Positions 26,208 through 34,540 of a DNA stretch of 64,000 nucleotides are shown piece by piece. A program made the position numbers and the translations under genes. The notes beneath the pieces were generated by a model. That model made no database searches. It was not told the DNA's origin and saw nothing but the letters and a program-made list of their open reading frames with translations. This DNA is from an uncultured Prevotellaceae bacterium (GTDB taxonomy: Bacteria; Bacteroidota; Bacteroidia; Bacteroidales; Bacteroidaceae): positions 30,600 through 94,599 of the forward strand of contig CAMVIB010000003.1 of NCBI GenBank assembly GCA_947167455.1. Reading direction: 5' to 3'. Position 1 is the first letter of the stretch, and every line of letters starts with the position of its first letter.

Positions 26208-28808
26208 TCAGAAACGGAGGCGGATGTCTATGCCAAGCTCCGTGGGGCGTGTATATTGTGCGAAGCCGCGCTGCATGGTCTCGAAATAGAAAGTCTGATA
26301 GCGAGTGGCGAGGATGTTGGTAGCATAGAGTGCTATGTCGAAGGCCACGGGGTGGTCGGTCTTCGGTTGCGGCTGCGAGCATCGCAGCGTGAGACGTGCA
26401 TTTAGCATCCCGGCAAAAGCCTGCGATGCACTGTTGGCCTCGTTCCAATAGACACGCCCGGCGGCACGGTAGTCGGCATGTAGCAAGACGGCCTCCATCC
26501 ACCGTCTTGACGGAATGCTCCATGACTGTGTGGCTCCCACGCTGAGGGTGTGTCTCGGCACGAATGGCACGAAAGCCTTGTCGGCGAGGGTGCTGCCATT
26601 CACCATCTCCTGGTCGGTGAAGCGCGCGTCGGTAAACCCGTAGGCAGCCTGAATGTCGAGGTCGTCGGTCACGCGGGCACGCAGTGACAGCTCGGCTCCC
26701 AGACTCCTGCTGTGACCGCTGTTGACGGTGACGCGTCCGAGTCCTCCGGCAGCCATCTGCGAGAGCTGGCGGTCGCGCGTGTCCATATAGAAGAGTGCAG
26801 CATCGGCCTGCAGTCTCGAGTCGAAGAAGTTAAGGTGCGCCCCGACCTCGTAGTTCCATGACGACTCGGGCTTGTACCATGTTAGTGCCGTCACGTCGAT
26901 GGGCTTGTCCTCCGACATTGATGTCAGTATCTGCTCTACCGTGGCCTTGGCGACATCGGGCATTGACGGCTGCTCGCGCACGATGGGCATCGTGGATGCC
27001 GTGACGTTCTTCATGATGCGCGACTGCATACGTGCCTGCAGCAGCTCGCTGAACATCTGGCAGTTGTAGCCTCCCGAGCGGTAGCCCCTGGAGATGCTGG
27101 CATAGACTGTCTGCAGCGGCGTGGCATTGCTGCCTTTTGGCGACCACTGCAGCGTGAACTTGGGCAGCAGCTTCACGTAGTCGTCGTGGACATTGCCCTG
27201 CATGGCATCGTCAACTCGGAAGTGTGACTCCGGCACGAGCACCATGCCTTCGCGTACGCTGCCGTCGGGATATGTCAGCCTGCCGCCGAGGGCATAGCTC
27301 TGGTCGAAGCCATAGCGCGCGTCGTAGTCGAGACTCAGGTACTCGTACTCTATGCGCAGCCCTGCCGTGAGGGAAAGTCCCTCCGCGCCGAAGAGGTTGT
27401 CAATCGTGCTCTGGTGGAAGAGGGCGGCGTTGCTCACGGGCATCTTGTAAGTGCCGGGGAATCCGAGCTGGCGTCCGAGGATCTGGTTGTTGAACATAAA
27501 GTTCATGGTATATTGCGTGGTGCTCACCTCGGGCATGTGAGTGTTGGCCATATTGTTGACGAGTCCGTTGAGCCATGCCAGTCCGTCGTCGTTGAAACTC
27601 ACGGGTCCGTCGGTGGTGTTCCACTGACGCATGGCAGCTATGCCGAAGAGCCATGCCCATCTGTTGTCAGGCACTTTGGCATCCGCTGGTTGTGTTGCAG
27701 GATTGCGCACTATAATCTCCTCGCTGATGGTGTTGACGTTCTGCCGCTGCATGAGGGTGTAGAGGTTGCGGTCGGTGAAGTCCTGGTCGAGGTCCATACG
27801 GTCGTGGAGGTGCTGGAATCCCGTGACACTCGTCAGTGTGGCACGCCTCCACCGCTTGTCGATGGTGACGGCGGCATTCGTGAGGTTGCGTCGGTAGCCA
27901 CTGCGGTTGTCATAGGCCACGGTGCCGACATGGTGTGCGGGGTCTGGCGTGGTGGGGTTGCCCACGATGCCTTGGTACTCGTATGGGTAGCCCCCCTGTC
28001 GTAGCCATTCGTGGCTTGCCGTGACGTCGATGTCAATGGTTGCCTTGGGTCGCCAGATGAGTCGCAGGCGTCCGCCGAGGTCTGTCTGTGAGTCTATGAG
28101 CTCGTCGTCGCGACCTGCATTGCGGAAGAAGCCCCCGTCGCGCTCGCCGAAGAAGTTGGCCGAGAATGCCAGCTTATCGCTGATGCGGTGGTAGTGGGTC
28201 ACTGTGGCACGCCCCCGTCCCGGCCCGCCGTCGGGTCGGCCGTTTGGGAATCCGGATGGGAGTATGGCACCGTTGAGGGTGATGTCTGTGCCTTGATAGT
28301 GGAATGGGTTCTTAGTGAAGACACGCACCACCCCACCCATGGAGTTGCGTCCGTAGAGTGTGGCCTGCGCTCCCCGCAGCACGTCGATGCGGTCCACGTC
28401 GCTGAAGTTGAAGTCGAAGCTTGCCGGCGAGAGCTGCGGCACGCCATCGACATACAGCGCCACAGCCGGTGTGCCCGTGCGCGAGCCTATGCCACGGATA
28501 TACACGCTCGTGGTGAGACGCGAGCCATAGGCAGGAATGAAGAGGTTCGGCACGTGGGCCGTCAGTGCTTTCATGCCGTCGATGTTACGCTGCCGCATCT
28601 CGTCCTGTGCGAATGCCGTTGCCGAGACAGGCTGCTGCCGCAGGCGTGCCGTCTCCTTAGGTGTTGAGACGACGACGATTTCCTCTATGTCGGTGGTGTG
28701 CAGCGAGTCAGCAGGCATACCGCCATCGGCAACGTCAAGGCGTCCCTCGGCACTGATGTGTGCGACGGCAGAGCATAGCAGAAGTATGGCAGTCGTTATG
28801 ATTCGCAT
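26208..28808 (-). CDS. TonB-dependent outer-membrane receptor
   Basis: 866 residues. A signal peptide (to about residue 20) is followed by a probable TonB box (DIEEIVVVST, 40-49), a plug domain (about 55-170, with YIRGIGSRTGTPAVALYVDGV and DVLRGAQATLYGRNSMGGVV) and a 22-strand barrel ending IDIRLRF. It imports a ligand across the outer membrane with TonB-ExbBD energy. There is no SusD-like partner beside it, so it is unlikely to be a classical SusC glycan importer. The plug start resembles small-molecule or siderophore-type receptors. It has its own -7 box (28836-28843). The ligand cannot be told from the sequence. Confidence 0.9.
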   Translation of the reverse strand: MRIITTAILLLCSAVAHISAEGRLDVADGGMPADSLHTTDIEEIVVVSTPKETARLRQQPVSATAFAQDEMRQRNIDGMKALTAHVPNLFIPAYGSRLTTSVYIRGIGSRTGTPAVALYVDGVPQLSPASFDFNFSDVDRIDVLRGAQATLYGRNSMGGVVRVFTKNPFHYQGTDITLNGAILPSGFPNGRPDGGPGRGRATVTHYHRISDKLAFSANFFGERDGGFFRNAGRDDELIDSQTDLGGRLRLIWRPKATIDIDVTASHEWLRQGGYPYEYQGIVGNPTTPDPAHHVGTVAYDNRSGYRRNLTNAAVTIDKRWRRATLTSVTGFQHLHDRMDLDQDFTDRNLYTLMQRQNVNTISEEIIVRNPATQPADAKVPDNRWAWLFGIAAMRQWNTTDGPVSFNDDGLAWLNGLVNNMANTHMPEVSTTQYTMNFMFNNQILGRQLGFPGTYKMPVSNAALFHQSTIDNLFGAEGLSLTAGLRIEYEYLSLDYDARYGFDQSYALGGRLTYPDGSVREGMVLVPESHFRVDDAMQGNVHDDYVKLLPKFTLQWSPKGSNATPLQTVYASISRGYRSGGYNCQMFSELLQARMQSRIMKNVTASTMPIVREQPSMPDVAKATVEQILTSMSEDKPIDVTALTWYKPESSWNYEVGAHLNFFDSRLQADAALFYMDTRDRQLSQMAAGGLGRVTVNSGHSRSLGAELSLRARVTDDLDIQAAYGFTDARFTDQEMVNGSTLADKAFVPFVPRHTLSVGATQSWSIPSRRWMEAVLLHADYRAAGRVYWNEANSASQAFAGMLNARLTLRCSQPQPKTDHPVAFDIALYATNILATRYQTFYFETMQRGFAQYTRPTELGIDIRLRF

Positions 28809-28835
28809 TTACGGCATGTTTAACTCATTCGGGCG

Positions 28836-28843
28836 CAAAGATA
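28836..28843 (-). promoter_or_regulatory. -7 promoter box for the TonB receptor gene
   Basis: TATCTTTG on the minus strand, 27 bases before the ATG at 28808. Confidence 0.65.
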
Positions 28844-28939
28844 CAACAAAAAAGCCGAATAAAAGGCCTTTCTGCACTTTTTTATGTAAAAAGATGAAAA
28901 AAGAGCCTCACATATTACTGTCGTATGGCACTAATATCC

Positions 28940-28947
28940 TATCTTTG
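28940..28947 (+). promoter_or_regulatory. -7 promoter box for the calycin-like lipoprotein gene
   Basis: TATCTTTG, 54 bases before the ATG at 29002, divergent from the TonB receptor promoter. Confidence 0.65.
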
Positions 28948-29001
28948 CACCGCTCTATCCGACTACATTTACAAACACAAAACCATTCACAACACATCAA
29001 C

Positions 29002-29514
29002 ATGAAAAAGAATCTCCTACTCCTTGCCATCGCCCTCGTCGGCGGGCTGCTGTTCACCGGCTGCAAGAACAATGATGACGACCCCTCGGCTCCCGAGTCT
29101 TCGACCCTGATAGCCAACTACCTCGGTGCCACCACTGGCAACAGCCAGCATTTTCAAGGTCTGAAGATGCCCAACGTCACCGACACCGTCTTCGTCAGCG
29201 CCGCCGTGCAGAACAGCTCGAACTTCGACATCCGCTACAAGAGCTCCTACTGGGGCGAGGCCACCTTTGCCAACGTGCCGGCACAGAAGGTTGACGGCAA
29301 ATGGGTGTTTGGCGAGGCCCAAGGCACCATCAAGATGCCCAACCGCAACCCCAACGGCGGCAGCACCACCTACAACGAATATCCTGCCACGCTGACGGCC
29401 AGTGCCATAGGCCCCGAGCAGGCAAACGGCAAATGGAAGACGGCGACGTTCACCGTCAATGCCAACCTGGGCGAACGTGCCGGCATATACACCATGGTAT
29501 TTGCCACGGAATAG
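29002..29514 (+). CDS. Calycin-like lipoprotein
   Basis: 170 residues starting MKKNLLLLAIALVGG with lipobox FTGC and KNNDDD after the cysteine, the acidic signature of surface-exported lipoproteins. The body is a small all-beta protein (FDIRYKSSYWGEATFANV; GKWKTATFTVNANLGERAG), consistent with the calycin-like (PF13944) family of Bacteroidetes lipoproteins, whose function is unknown. The ATG at 29002 is chosen over a frame that stays open upstream because it gives the lipoprotein signal peptide and lies downstream of the promoter box. The gene converges on rsgA with only nine bases between stops. Confidence 0.75.
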   Translation: MKKNLLLLAIALVGGLLFTGCKNNDDDPSAPESSTLIANYLGATTGNSQHFQGLKMPNVTDTVFVSAAVQNSSNFDIRYKSSYWGEATFANVPAQKVDGKWVFGEAQGTIKMPNRNPNGGSTTYNEYPATLTASAIGPEQANGKWKTATFTVNANLGERAGIYTMVFATE

Positions 29515-29523
29515 CACAGAAAC

Positions 29524-30513
29524 TCAGCCCCTTATCCTCTCACGGTACTTTCCCTCGTCCTTATCGTCGAGCATGGAGAGGTACGACAGATAACGGCTCT
29601 CGGCAATCAGATGGTTGTCGAGAGCTTCTCTTACTGCGCACCCCGGTTCGTGGGTGTGTGTGCAGTTGCCGAAGCGGCATCGTGCACTGGTGGCGAAGAT
29701 CTCGCGGAAATAGTGGCCCACCTCCTCGCGCTCGAAGTCGAAGGTGCCGAAGCCGCGAATGCCCGGCGTGTCGATGATCTGGCCCCCGCCCGGCAAGTCG
29801 AACATCTCGCTGAAGGTCGTCGTGTGCTGGCCCTGGTCGTGTGCCGTGCTCAGCTCGGCGACCCTGGCCCCGGCCTCCGGCACGAGGCGGTTGAGGAGCG
29901 TTGACTTGCCTACGCCGCTGTTGCCGCTGAAGAGGGTCGTCTTGTCGCGCAGGCGACTGACGAGGGCGTCTATGCCTTCGCCGCTGGTTGCCGACGTGGG
30001 CACGACGTCGTAGCCTATGTAGCGGTATAGCGACATGATGGCGTCAAGGTAGCGGCGTTCGTCGCTGTCGTAGAGGTCAGTCTTGTTGAACACTATGCAG
30101 ACGGGTACACGGTATGCCTCTGCCGATGCCAGGAAGCGGTCGATGAATGTCGTCGATGTCTCGGGATGTGCCACCGTAGCCACAAGGCATGCCAGATCGA
30201 CGTTGGCGGCAATGATGTGGCTCTGCTTGGATAGGTTTGAGGCACGGCGTATGATGTAGTTGCGGCGGTCGCGGATCTCAGTGATGAGAGCAGCCGGCAG
30301 AGGCGAGGGCTCGCCGTCGCGCCCCTCGCCGCAGGGCTTTGACGACATCTCGGCCGTCGGTCGGAACTCCACGACATCGCCCACGGCCACGGGGTTTGTG
30401 CTGCGTATGCCCCGCAGGCGGAAGTTACCCTTCACCTTACAAGCAAAGAGCTGGCCGTCGTCCGTGCGGACGTCGTACCAGCTCCCTGTGTTACGTATGA
30501 CGATACCTGTCAT
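29524..30513 (-). CDS. rsgA: Small-subunit-dependent ribosome GTPase
   Basis: GTPase acting in late 30S ribosome maturation (YjeQ/EngC family), cytoplasmic. About 329 residues from the ATG at 30513; a GTG two codons upstream is possible but sits on the AAAGGTGG ribosome-binding motif. Visible are the OB-fold start, then the circularly permuted GTPase motifs VFNKTD (G4), [10 protein letters not shown] (G5), [12 protein letters not shown] (G1) and DTPGIRGFG (G3), and a C-terminal zinc knuckle ([14 protein letters not shown]). It follows frr by about 26 bases on the same strand, so the two are probably cotranscribed. Confidence 0.95.
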   Translation of the reverse strand: MTGIVIRNTGSWYDVRTDDGQLFACKVKGNFRLRGIRSTNPVAVGDVVEFRPTAEMSSKPCGEGRDGEPSPLPAALITEIRDRRNYIIRRASNLSKQSHIIAANVDLACLVATVAHPETSTTFIDRFLASAEAYRVPVCIVFNKTDLYDSDERRYLDAIMSLYRYIGYDVVPTSATSGEGIDALVSRLRDKTTLFSGNSGVGKSTLLNRLVPEAGARVAELSTAHDQGQHTTTFSEMFDLPGGGQIIDTPGIRGFGTFDFEREEVGHYFREIFATSARCRFGNCTHTHEPGCAVREALDNHLIAESRYLSYLSMLDDKDEGKYRERIRG

Positions 30514-30539
30514 CGGCACCCACCTTTAGCGTCCGTCGC

Positions 30540-31100
30540 TCAGACGGTCATGATTTCCTTCTCCTTGGCAGCAAGGAGGGCATCAATCTTCTTCACGAAC
30601 TTGTCGTGGAGCTTCTGCAGCTCGTCCTCACCGTCCTTCTGATGGTCTTCGCTGAGACCGTCCTTGACAGCCTTCTTCAGCTGCTCGATGCCGTCGCGAC
30701 GTGCCGTGCGTATGCTCACCTTGGCCTGCTCGCCTTCCTTGCCGCACTGCTTGTTGAGCAGCTTGCGGCGCTCCTCGGTGAGAGGCGGTATGCCGATGCG
30801 GATAATCTCGCCGTTGTTCTCGGGCATGATGCCCAGGTCGGAGTTGATGATGGCTTTCTCGATGACCTTGAACATCGACTTGTCCCAGGGCTTGATGGCG
30901 ATGGTGCGGGCGTCGGGTGTCGTCACGGCGGCGCAGTTGTTGATGGGCACCATAGACCCGTAGTTGTCAACACGAATGCCGTCGAGGAGTTTCACGTTGG
31001 CCTTGCCGGCACGGATGCGTGCCAGGGCGTCTTCGAGATACATCACGGCTTCTTCCATGCGTTCCTCGGCGCTGGAGATGATTTCTTTCTTGTCTGCCAT
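30540..31100 (-). CDS. frr: Ribosome recycling factor
   Basis: Releases ribosomes from mRNA with EF-G after termination. 186 residues from the ATG at 31100 (MADKKEIISS), the normal family length; the frame stays open 49 codons further upstream but that extension lacks homology to the family. Typical motifs are LARIRAGKANVKLLDGIRVD near the start, then IAIKPWDKSM and EERRKLLNKQCGKEGEQAKV. The leader between the promoter box (31187-31194) and the ATG is about 85 bases. First gene of a frr-rsgA pair. Confidence 0.97.
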   Translation of the reverse strand: MADKKEIISSAEERMEEAVMYLEDALARIRAGKANVKLLDGIRVDNYGSMVPINNCAAVTTPDARTIAIKPWDKSMFKVIEKAIINSDLGIMPENNGEIIRIGIPPLTEERRKLLNKQCGKEGEQAKVSIRTARRDGIEQLKKAVKDGLSEDHQKDGEDELQKLHDKFVKKIDALLAAKEKEIMTV

Positions 31101-31186
31101 TATTGTTGTTGGTTGAGGGTTGAGAGTTCTGGGCTTTACGCCGAAGGGAACGGCTGATGATGCAGCGTGGCGTAGCCTTTCGGCGA

Positions 31187-31194
31187 CAAAGATA
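31187..31194 (-). promoter_or_regulatory. -7 promoter box for frr-rsgA
   Basis: TATCTTTG on the minus strand, 86 bases before the frr ATG. Confidence 0.65.
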
Positions 31195-31290
31195 AAGGTT
31201 TTAGTTGATACAAAACGGCTTTTTGCAGAAAAAATGACGTCGGACATGCAAAAACTTTAAACTTTCATGCTGAAACTTGCAAGTTATAAC

Positions 31291-31298
31291 TATATTTG
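31291..31298 (+). promoter_or_regulatory. -7 promoter box for the VTC operon
   Basis: TATATTTG, 23 bases before the ATG at 31322, matching TAnnTTTG. Confidence 0.6.
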
Positions 31299-31321
31299 CA
31301 GCCACAAACGCAACGGAATGC

Positions 31322-32110
31322 ATGAATAACGACGAAACGATCCGCTCATGGCTCGCACACCTCACGCCCATCTCTCTCGACGAGATGAGCGGTGTGAAGC
31401 TGCTCAACCGCACCGACACGAAGTTTGTGACGAGCAAGGCAGAACTCGCAGCACTCATGGAGCTGGCCCAAGGTCAATACTTCGCCCAGCAGATTGACGA
31501 CAAGCGCATAGCCTCTTACGAGACGACCTACTGGGACACTCCCGGCCACCGCTTCTTCCTGGAGCACCACAACAAGCGTGCGCCGCGCCAGAAGATACGC
31601 GTGCGCACATACCTCGACTCGGACCTCACCTTCCTCGAGGTGAAGACGAAGAACAACCACGGCCGCACCAAGAAGAAACGCATCACCGTGCCCACGCAGG
31701 AAGGTGCCGACCTCGTGGAGGCCGGAGGTTCGGCATTCATAGAGGGTCTGACGGGCGTCACCTTCAACGACATCATCCCCACCGTGCAGAACAACTTCAG
31801 GCGCATCACCCTCGTCAACTACGGCAAGACGGAGCGCCTCACCATAGACTTCGACGTGCGCTTTGTGAACATGGAGACGGGGCTTTCCTCCGGCACCGGC
31901 GACCTCGTCATCATCGAGCTCAAGCGCGATGGCAATGTCTTCTCGCCCGTACTGGACATCCTGCGGCAGCTGCGCATCAAGGCATCGGGATTCTCGAAGT
32001 ACTGCATCGGCTCCATCGTCACCAACGGCACGCTGAAGAGCAACCTCTTCAAGCCAAAGCTCGTGTGCGTGAGCAAGCTAGCACGCCACGACTTCGTGAT
32101 TCCGCAGTGA
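31322..32110 (+). CDS. VTC-domain polyphosphate polymerase-like protein
   Basis: 262 residues from the ATG at 31322, chosen over an in-frame ATG at 31277 that lies upstream of the promoter box. The VTC domain (PF09359) is a triphosphate-tunnel fold that in yeast Vtc4 makes polyphosphate from ATP. Tunnel residues are visible in NRTDTKFVT, APRQKIRVRTYLDSDLTFLEVKTK, TKKKR, ERLTIDFDVRF and IIELKRDG, the alternating charged strands expected for the tunnel. In bacteria such VTC genes often sit next to DUF4956 membrane proteins, as here, and this pairing suggests a membrane-linked phosphate or polymer-related activity. First gene of a five-gene operon. Confidence 0.85.
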   Translation: MNNDETIRSWLAHLTPISLDEMSGVKLLNRTDTKFVTSKAELAALMELAQGQYFAQQIDDKRIASYETTYWDTPGHRFFLEHHNKRAPRQKIRVRTYLDSDLTFLEVKTKNNHGRTKKKRITVPTQEGADLVEAGGSAFIEGLTGVTFNDIIPTVQNNFRRITLVNYGKTERLTIDFDVRFVNMETGLSSGTGDLVIIELKRDGNVFSPVLDILRQLRIKASGFSKYCIGSIVTNGTLKSNLFKPKLVCVSKLARHDFVIPQ

Positions 32111-32260
32111 AGCCCCGAAGGCCGTGCCACAAGCTGCCGCCGCGCAGCATCGTGAGACGTTCATCGCCACTGCCAGCGACACATTGCCACAGCACATGGG
32201 AGTCAGGAGGCACGAGACTCATAAAAGAAACAGACAGCAAACAATTAACAATAAATATTT

Positions 32261-32974
32261 ATGGATTTCACTCAGATTAACTATGCGTTAGGCGACATGT
32301 TCGGCGTAACGCTGTTCGATCCGCAGCAGTTTATCTCACTGCTCATCCGCTTCGTCATCAACGCCATTGTCGTGACGGTGATAGCGCGTAAGTTCTACTT
32401 CCCCCGCAGCCATCGCCGCGACTACATGTTCATCTTCATACTCATGTCCATAAGCATCTTCCTGCTGGTGAGCCTCATGGAGGGTGGAGGCATGGAGCTG
32501 GGTGCCGCCATGGGTCTTTTTGCCATCTTCGGCATCATGCGTTTCCGCACGGAGGCCGTGCCTATCCGCGAGATGACGTACCTCTTCATGCTCATTGCCG
32601 TGAGCGTCGTCAATGCCGTGGCCCGCGGCGACTATCACCCCAAGGCCGACTACTGGGACGGCGTGGGCATAGTGACCATAGTATTTGTCAACATAGTGTT
32701 CATCGTACTGGCATGGCTCTTCGAGAACTCGAAGATGATCAGCGACGAGTGCTCGAAAATCATCCTCTACGACAACGTGAAGCTCATCACTCCCGACAAG
32801 CGCGAGGAGCTCATCGCCGACCTCGAGAAACGTGTCGGCGTGAAGATCACACGCATAGAGATTGGCACGCTCGACTTCCTCAAGGACAGCGCCATGATAC
32901 GTATCTTCTACAATGACCCGGCCGACATCGGCAACAGCATATCCCGCTTCGGACGCATGCCAAAGGAGATGTAG
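32261..32974 (+). CDS. DUF4956 membrane protein
   Basis: 237 residues with about four transmembrane segments in the first 150 residues (LIRFVINAIVVTVIA, YMFIFILMSISIFLLVSL, GLFAIFGIMRFRTEAV, VGIVTIVFVNIVFIVLAWLF) and a cytoplasmic C-terminal domain with VKLITPDKREELIADL and an IRIFYNDP end. DUF4956 proteins are regularly encoded beside VTC-domain genes. The MRFRTEAVPIRE segment after the second helix pair is the best conserved part. A 150-base gap separates it from the VTC gene. Its stop codon (32972-32974) is inside the first of three 14-bp direct repeats. Function unknown. Confidence 0.85.
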   Translation: MDFTQINYALGDMFGVTLFDPQQFISLLIRFVINAIVVTVIARKFYFPRSHRRDYMFIFILMSISIFLLVSLMEGGGMELGAAMGLFAIFGIMRFRTEAVPIREMTYLFMLIAVSVVNAVARGDYHPKADYWDGVGIVTIVFVNIVFIVLAWLFENSKMISDECSKIILYDNVKLITPDKREELIADLEKRVGVKITRIEIGTLDFLKDSAMIRIFYNDPADIGNSISRFGRMPKEM

Positions 32975-33009
32975 GACGTTAGATGTAGGACGTGAAATGC
33001 AGGATGTAA
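32968..33009 (+). repeat. Three 14-bp direct repeats bridging two genes
   Basis: GATGTAGGACGTTA, GATGTAGGACGTGA and AATGCAGGATGTAA follow without gap. The first contains the TAG stop of the DUF4956 gene and the last ends one base before the next ATG. Confidence 0.85.
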
Positions 33010-33010
33010 A

Positions 33011-34057
33011 ATGAGAAGGCTATTCATCATACCTATACTATTAATATGCGCGCAGGCACGCGCGCAAGCAGACTACGTCAGTGACGATGCCGGCAAGAGC
33101 ACGGGTGCCATCTGGACGGAAGTCAGCGCTACGAAGGTGCTGCCCTACGACCTGTCGATAGGACTCGACGCGGGCTTCCGCACCAACGACTGGTTCAACG
33201 AGGCCAGCCGCGTGGACATAGGCCTCAGCCTGGCATGGAAGCCCAGCAAGCACTGGAAGTTCGGCCTCGGCTACACCTTCATCATGAAGCACGCCGCCGA
33301 GGAGACGGCCCACAAGACGGAGTGGAAATACCGTGCCACGGGAGCCAGCGAGAACACCGACTTCGCCAGCTTCATGGGAGCACCCACCTACACCGCCGCC
33401 GATGCCACCACCTACCGCTTCCGCGGCTACAACGACGCCACACGCATCACCGAGGCCTACTGGCGACCCAGGCACCGCCTGAACATCGACGGTGCATACA
33501 CGTGCAAGTTCTGGCAGGTGCTGCGCCTCACCCTGCGCGAGCGTTATCAGCTGTCTTTCGTGCCCACGAAGGAGGTCAACCGCACACGTCAGGTCACGAA
33601 ATACCGCGAGCCGGGCTACGACATAGAGGGCAACCTGATGGGCTACGACGAGGTGATACGCTACTGGCAAGCCGACGAGTCCATCTACGCCCTCGACCTC
33701 AACGACGATAGCGCCACGCCACAGGACGTGACCAGCAGCTACCTTGCCGAACACAATCAGGAGTGGCTGAACACCAACAAGGAGAAGAACGGCAAGACGC
33801 TGCACACCCTGCGCTCACGCCTCACCTTAGAGATTGACAAGAAGGGGTGGGCCTTCACGCCATACGTCTATGCCGAGGTCTTCAACGACATGGCCGACGG
33901 CTTCCATGCCGACAAGGTGCGCGCCTCGGCCGGCGTGGAATATAACGTCACCAAGCAGCACCGCCTGCAGCTGGGCTACATCTTCAACCACGAGGACGAC
34001 GACGATGGCGACCAGAACATCCACGCCATCAACATCGGCTATAAGCTAAAGTTCTAA
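33011..34057 (+). CDS. DUF2490 outer-membrane protein
   Basis: 348 residues with a signal peptide (IIPILLICAQARAQA). The rest alternates in the way of an outer-membrane barrel (LSIGLDAGFRTND, VDIGLSLAWKPSKHWKFGLGYTF, VEYNVTKQHRLQLGYIFNHE) and ends with an aromatic-terminated strand (NIGYKLKF). DUF2490 is a Bacteroidetes family of predicted outer-membrane barrels of unknown function. It is 36 bases after the DUF4956 gene, and in the context of the operon may be the outer-membrane component. Confidence 0.8.
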   Translation: MRRLFIIPILLICAQARAQADYVSDDAGKSTGAIWTEVSATKVLPYDLSIGLDAGFRTNDWFNEASRVDIGLSLAWKPSKHWKFGLGYTFIMKHAAEETAHKTEWKYRATGASENTDFASFMGAPTYTAADATTYRFRGYNDATRITEAYWRPRHRLNIDGAYTCKFWQVLRLTLRERYQLSFVPTKEVNRTRQVTKYREPGYDIEGNLMGYDEVIRYWQADESIYALDLNDDSATPQDVTSSYLAEHNQEWLNTNKEKNGKTLHTLRSRLTLEIDKKGWAFTPYVYAEVFNDMADGFHADKVRASAGVEYNVTKQHRLQLGYIFNHEDDDDGDQNIHAINIGYKLKF

Positions 34058-34076
34058 CCCTTAAACCATCATAGAT

Positions 34077-34535
34077 ATGACGAAACGCCTACTTCTGGGT
34101 CTCGCCATCGCTGCCGCCACCGGCGGCAAGGCCGTGGCAGACGACTACACCTACCTGTCGGTAGTCACAGACTGCTGCACAGAGAACATCGCTCGCACCG
34201 ATGTGCGCAAGCTGACCTTCGAGGCCGGCAACCTCGTGGTGACGAAAGCCGACGGCACGAACGTCAACTACGGCCTGTCGGTGCTCAAGAGTATATCCTT
34301 CACCTCCACACAATCTGCCGTGCAGGCTCCCGGCGCCTCCACCGACGACCTCAACCTCCAACGCAACATCATCGTGGCATCGGGGACGGGCATGCTCCTC
34401 ATCTACGACGCACTGGGACGTGTCGTGCGTCAGGAGTCAGTAAACAGCCGCCGCAGCGAGTTCAACATCAGTGACCTCTCACGCGGCATGTACATAGCGC
34501 GCTTAGGCAACAGAACCCTGAAATTCATACGTTAA
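34077..34535 (+). CDS. Small secreted protein with a T9SS type A-like C-terminal sorting tail
   Basis: 152 residues: a signal peptide (about 1-21), a short domain (DDYTYLSVVTDC, VRKLTFEAGNLVVTKADGTNV), a linker and, from about residue 100, a tail of the Por-secretion type (LLIYDALGRVVRQESV, FNISDLSRGMYIARLGNRTLKFIR). Such tails direct proteins through the type IX system and are cut off at the surface. The protein has little else, so it may be a small structural or ligand-binding module. Twenty bases from the preceding gene and five from the next, in one operon. Confidence 0.75.
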   Translation: MTKRLLLGLAIAAATGGKAVADDYTYLSVVTDCCTENIARTDVRKLTFEAGNLVVTKADGTNVNYGLSVLKSISFTSTQSAVQAPGASTDDLNLQRNIIVASGTGMLLIYDALGRVVRQESVNSRRSEFNISDLSRGMYIARLGNRTLKFIR

Positions 34536-34540
34536 CGACC

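Noticed and set aside
26208..28808. SusC/SusD-type polysaccharide utilisation locus around the TonB receptor
   Set aside because: No SusD-like gene or glycosidase next to it; GH16 and GH51 are 28 kb away.
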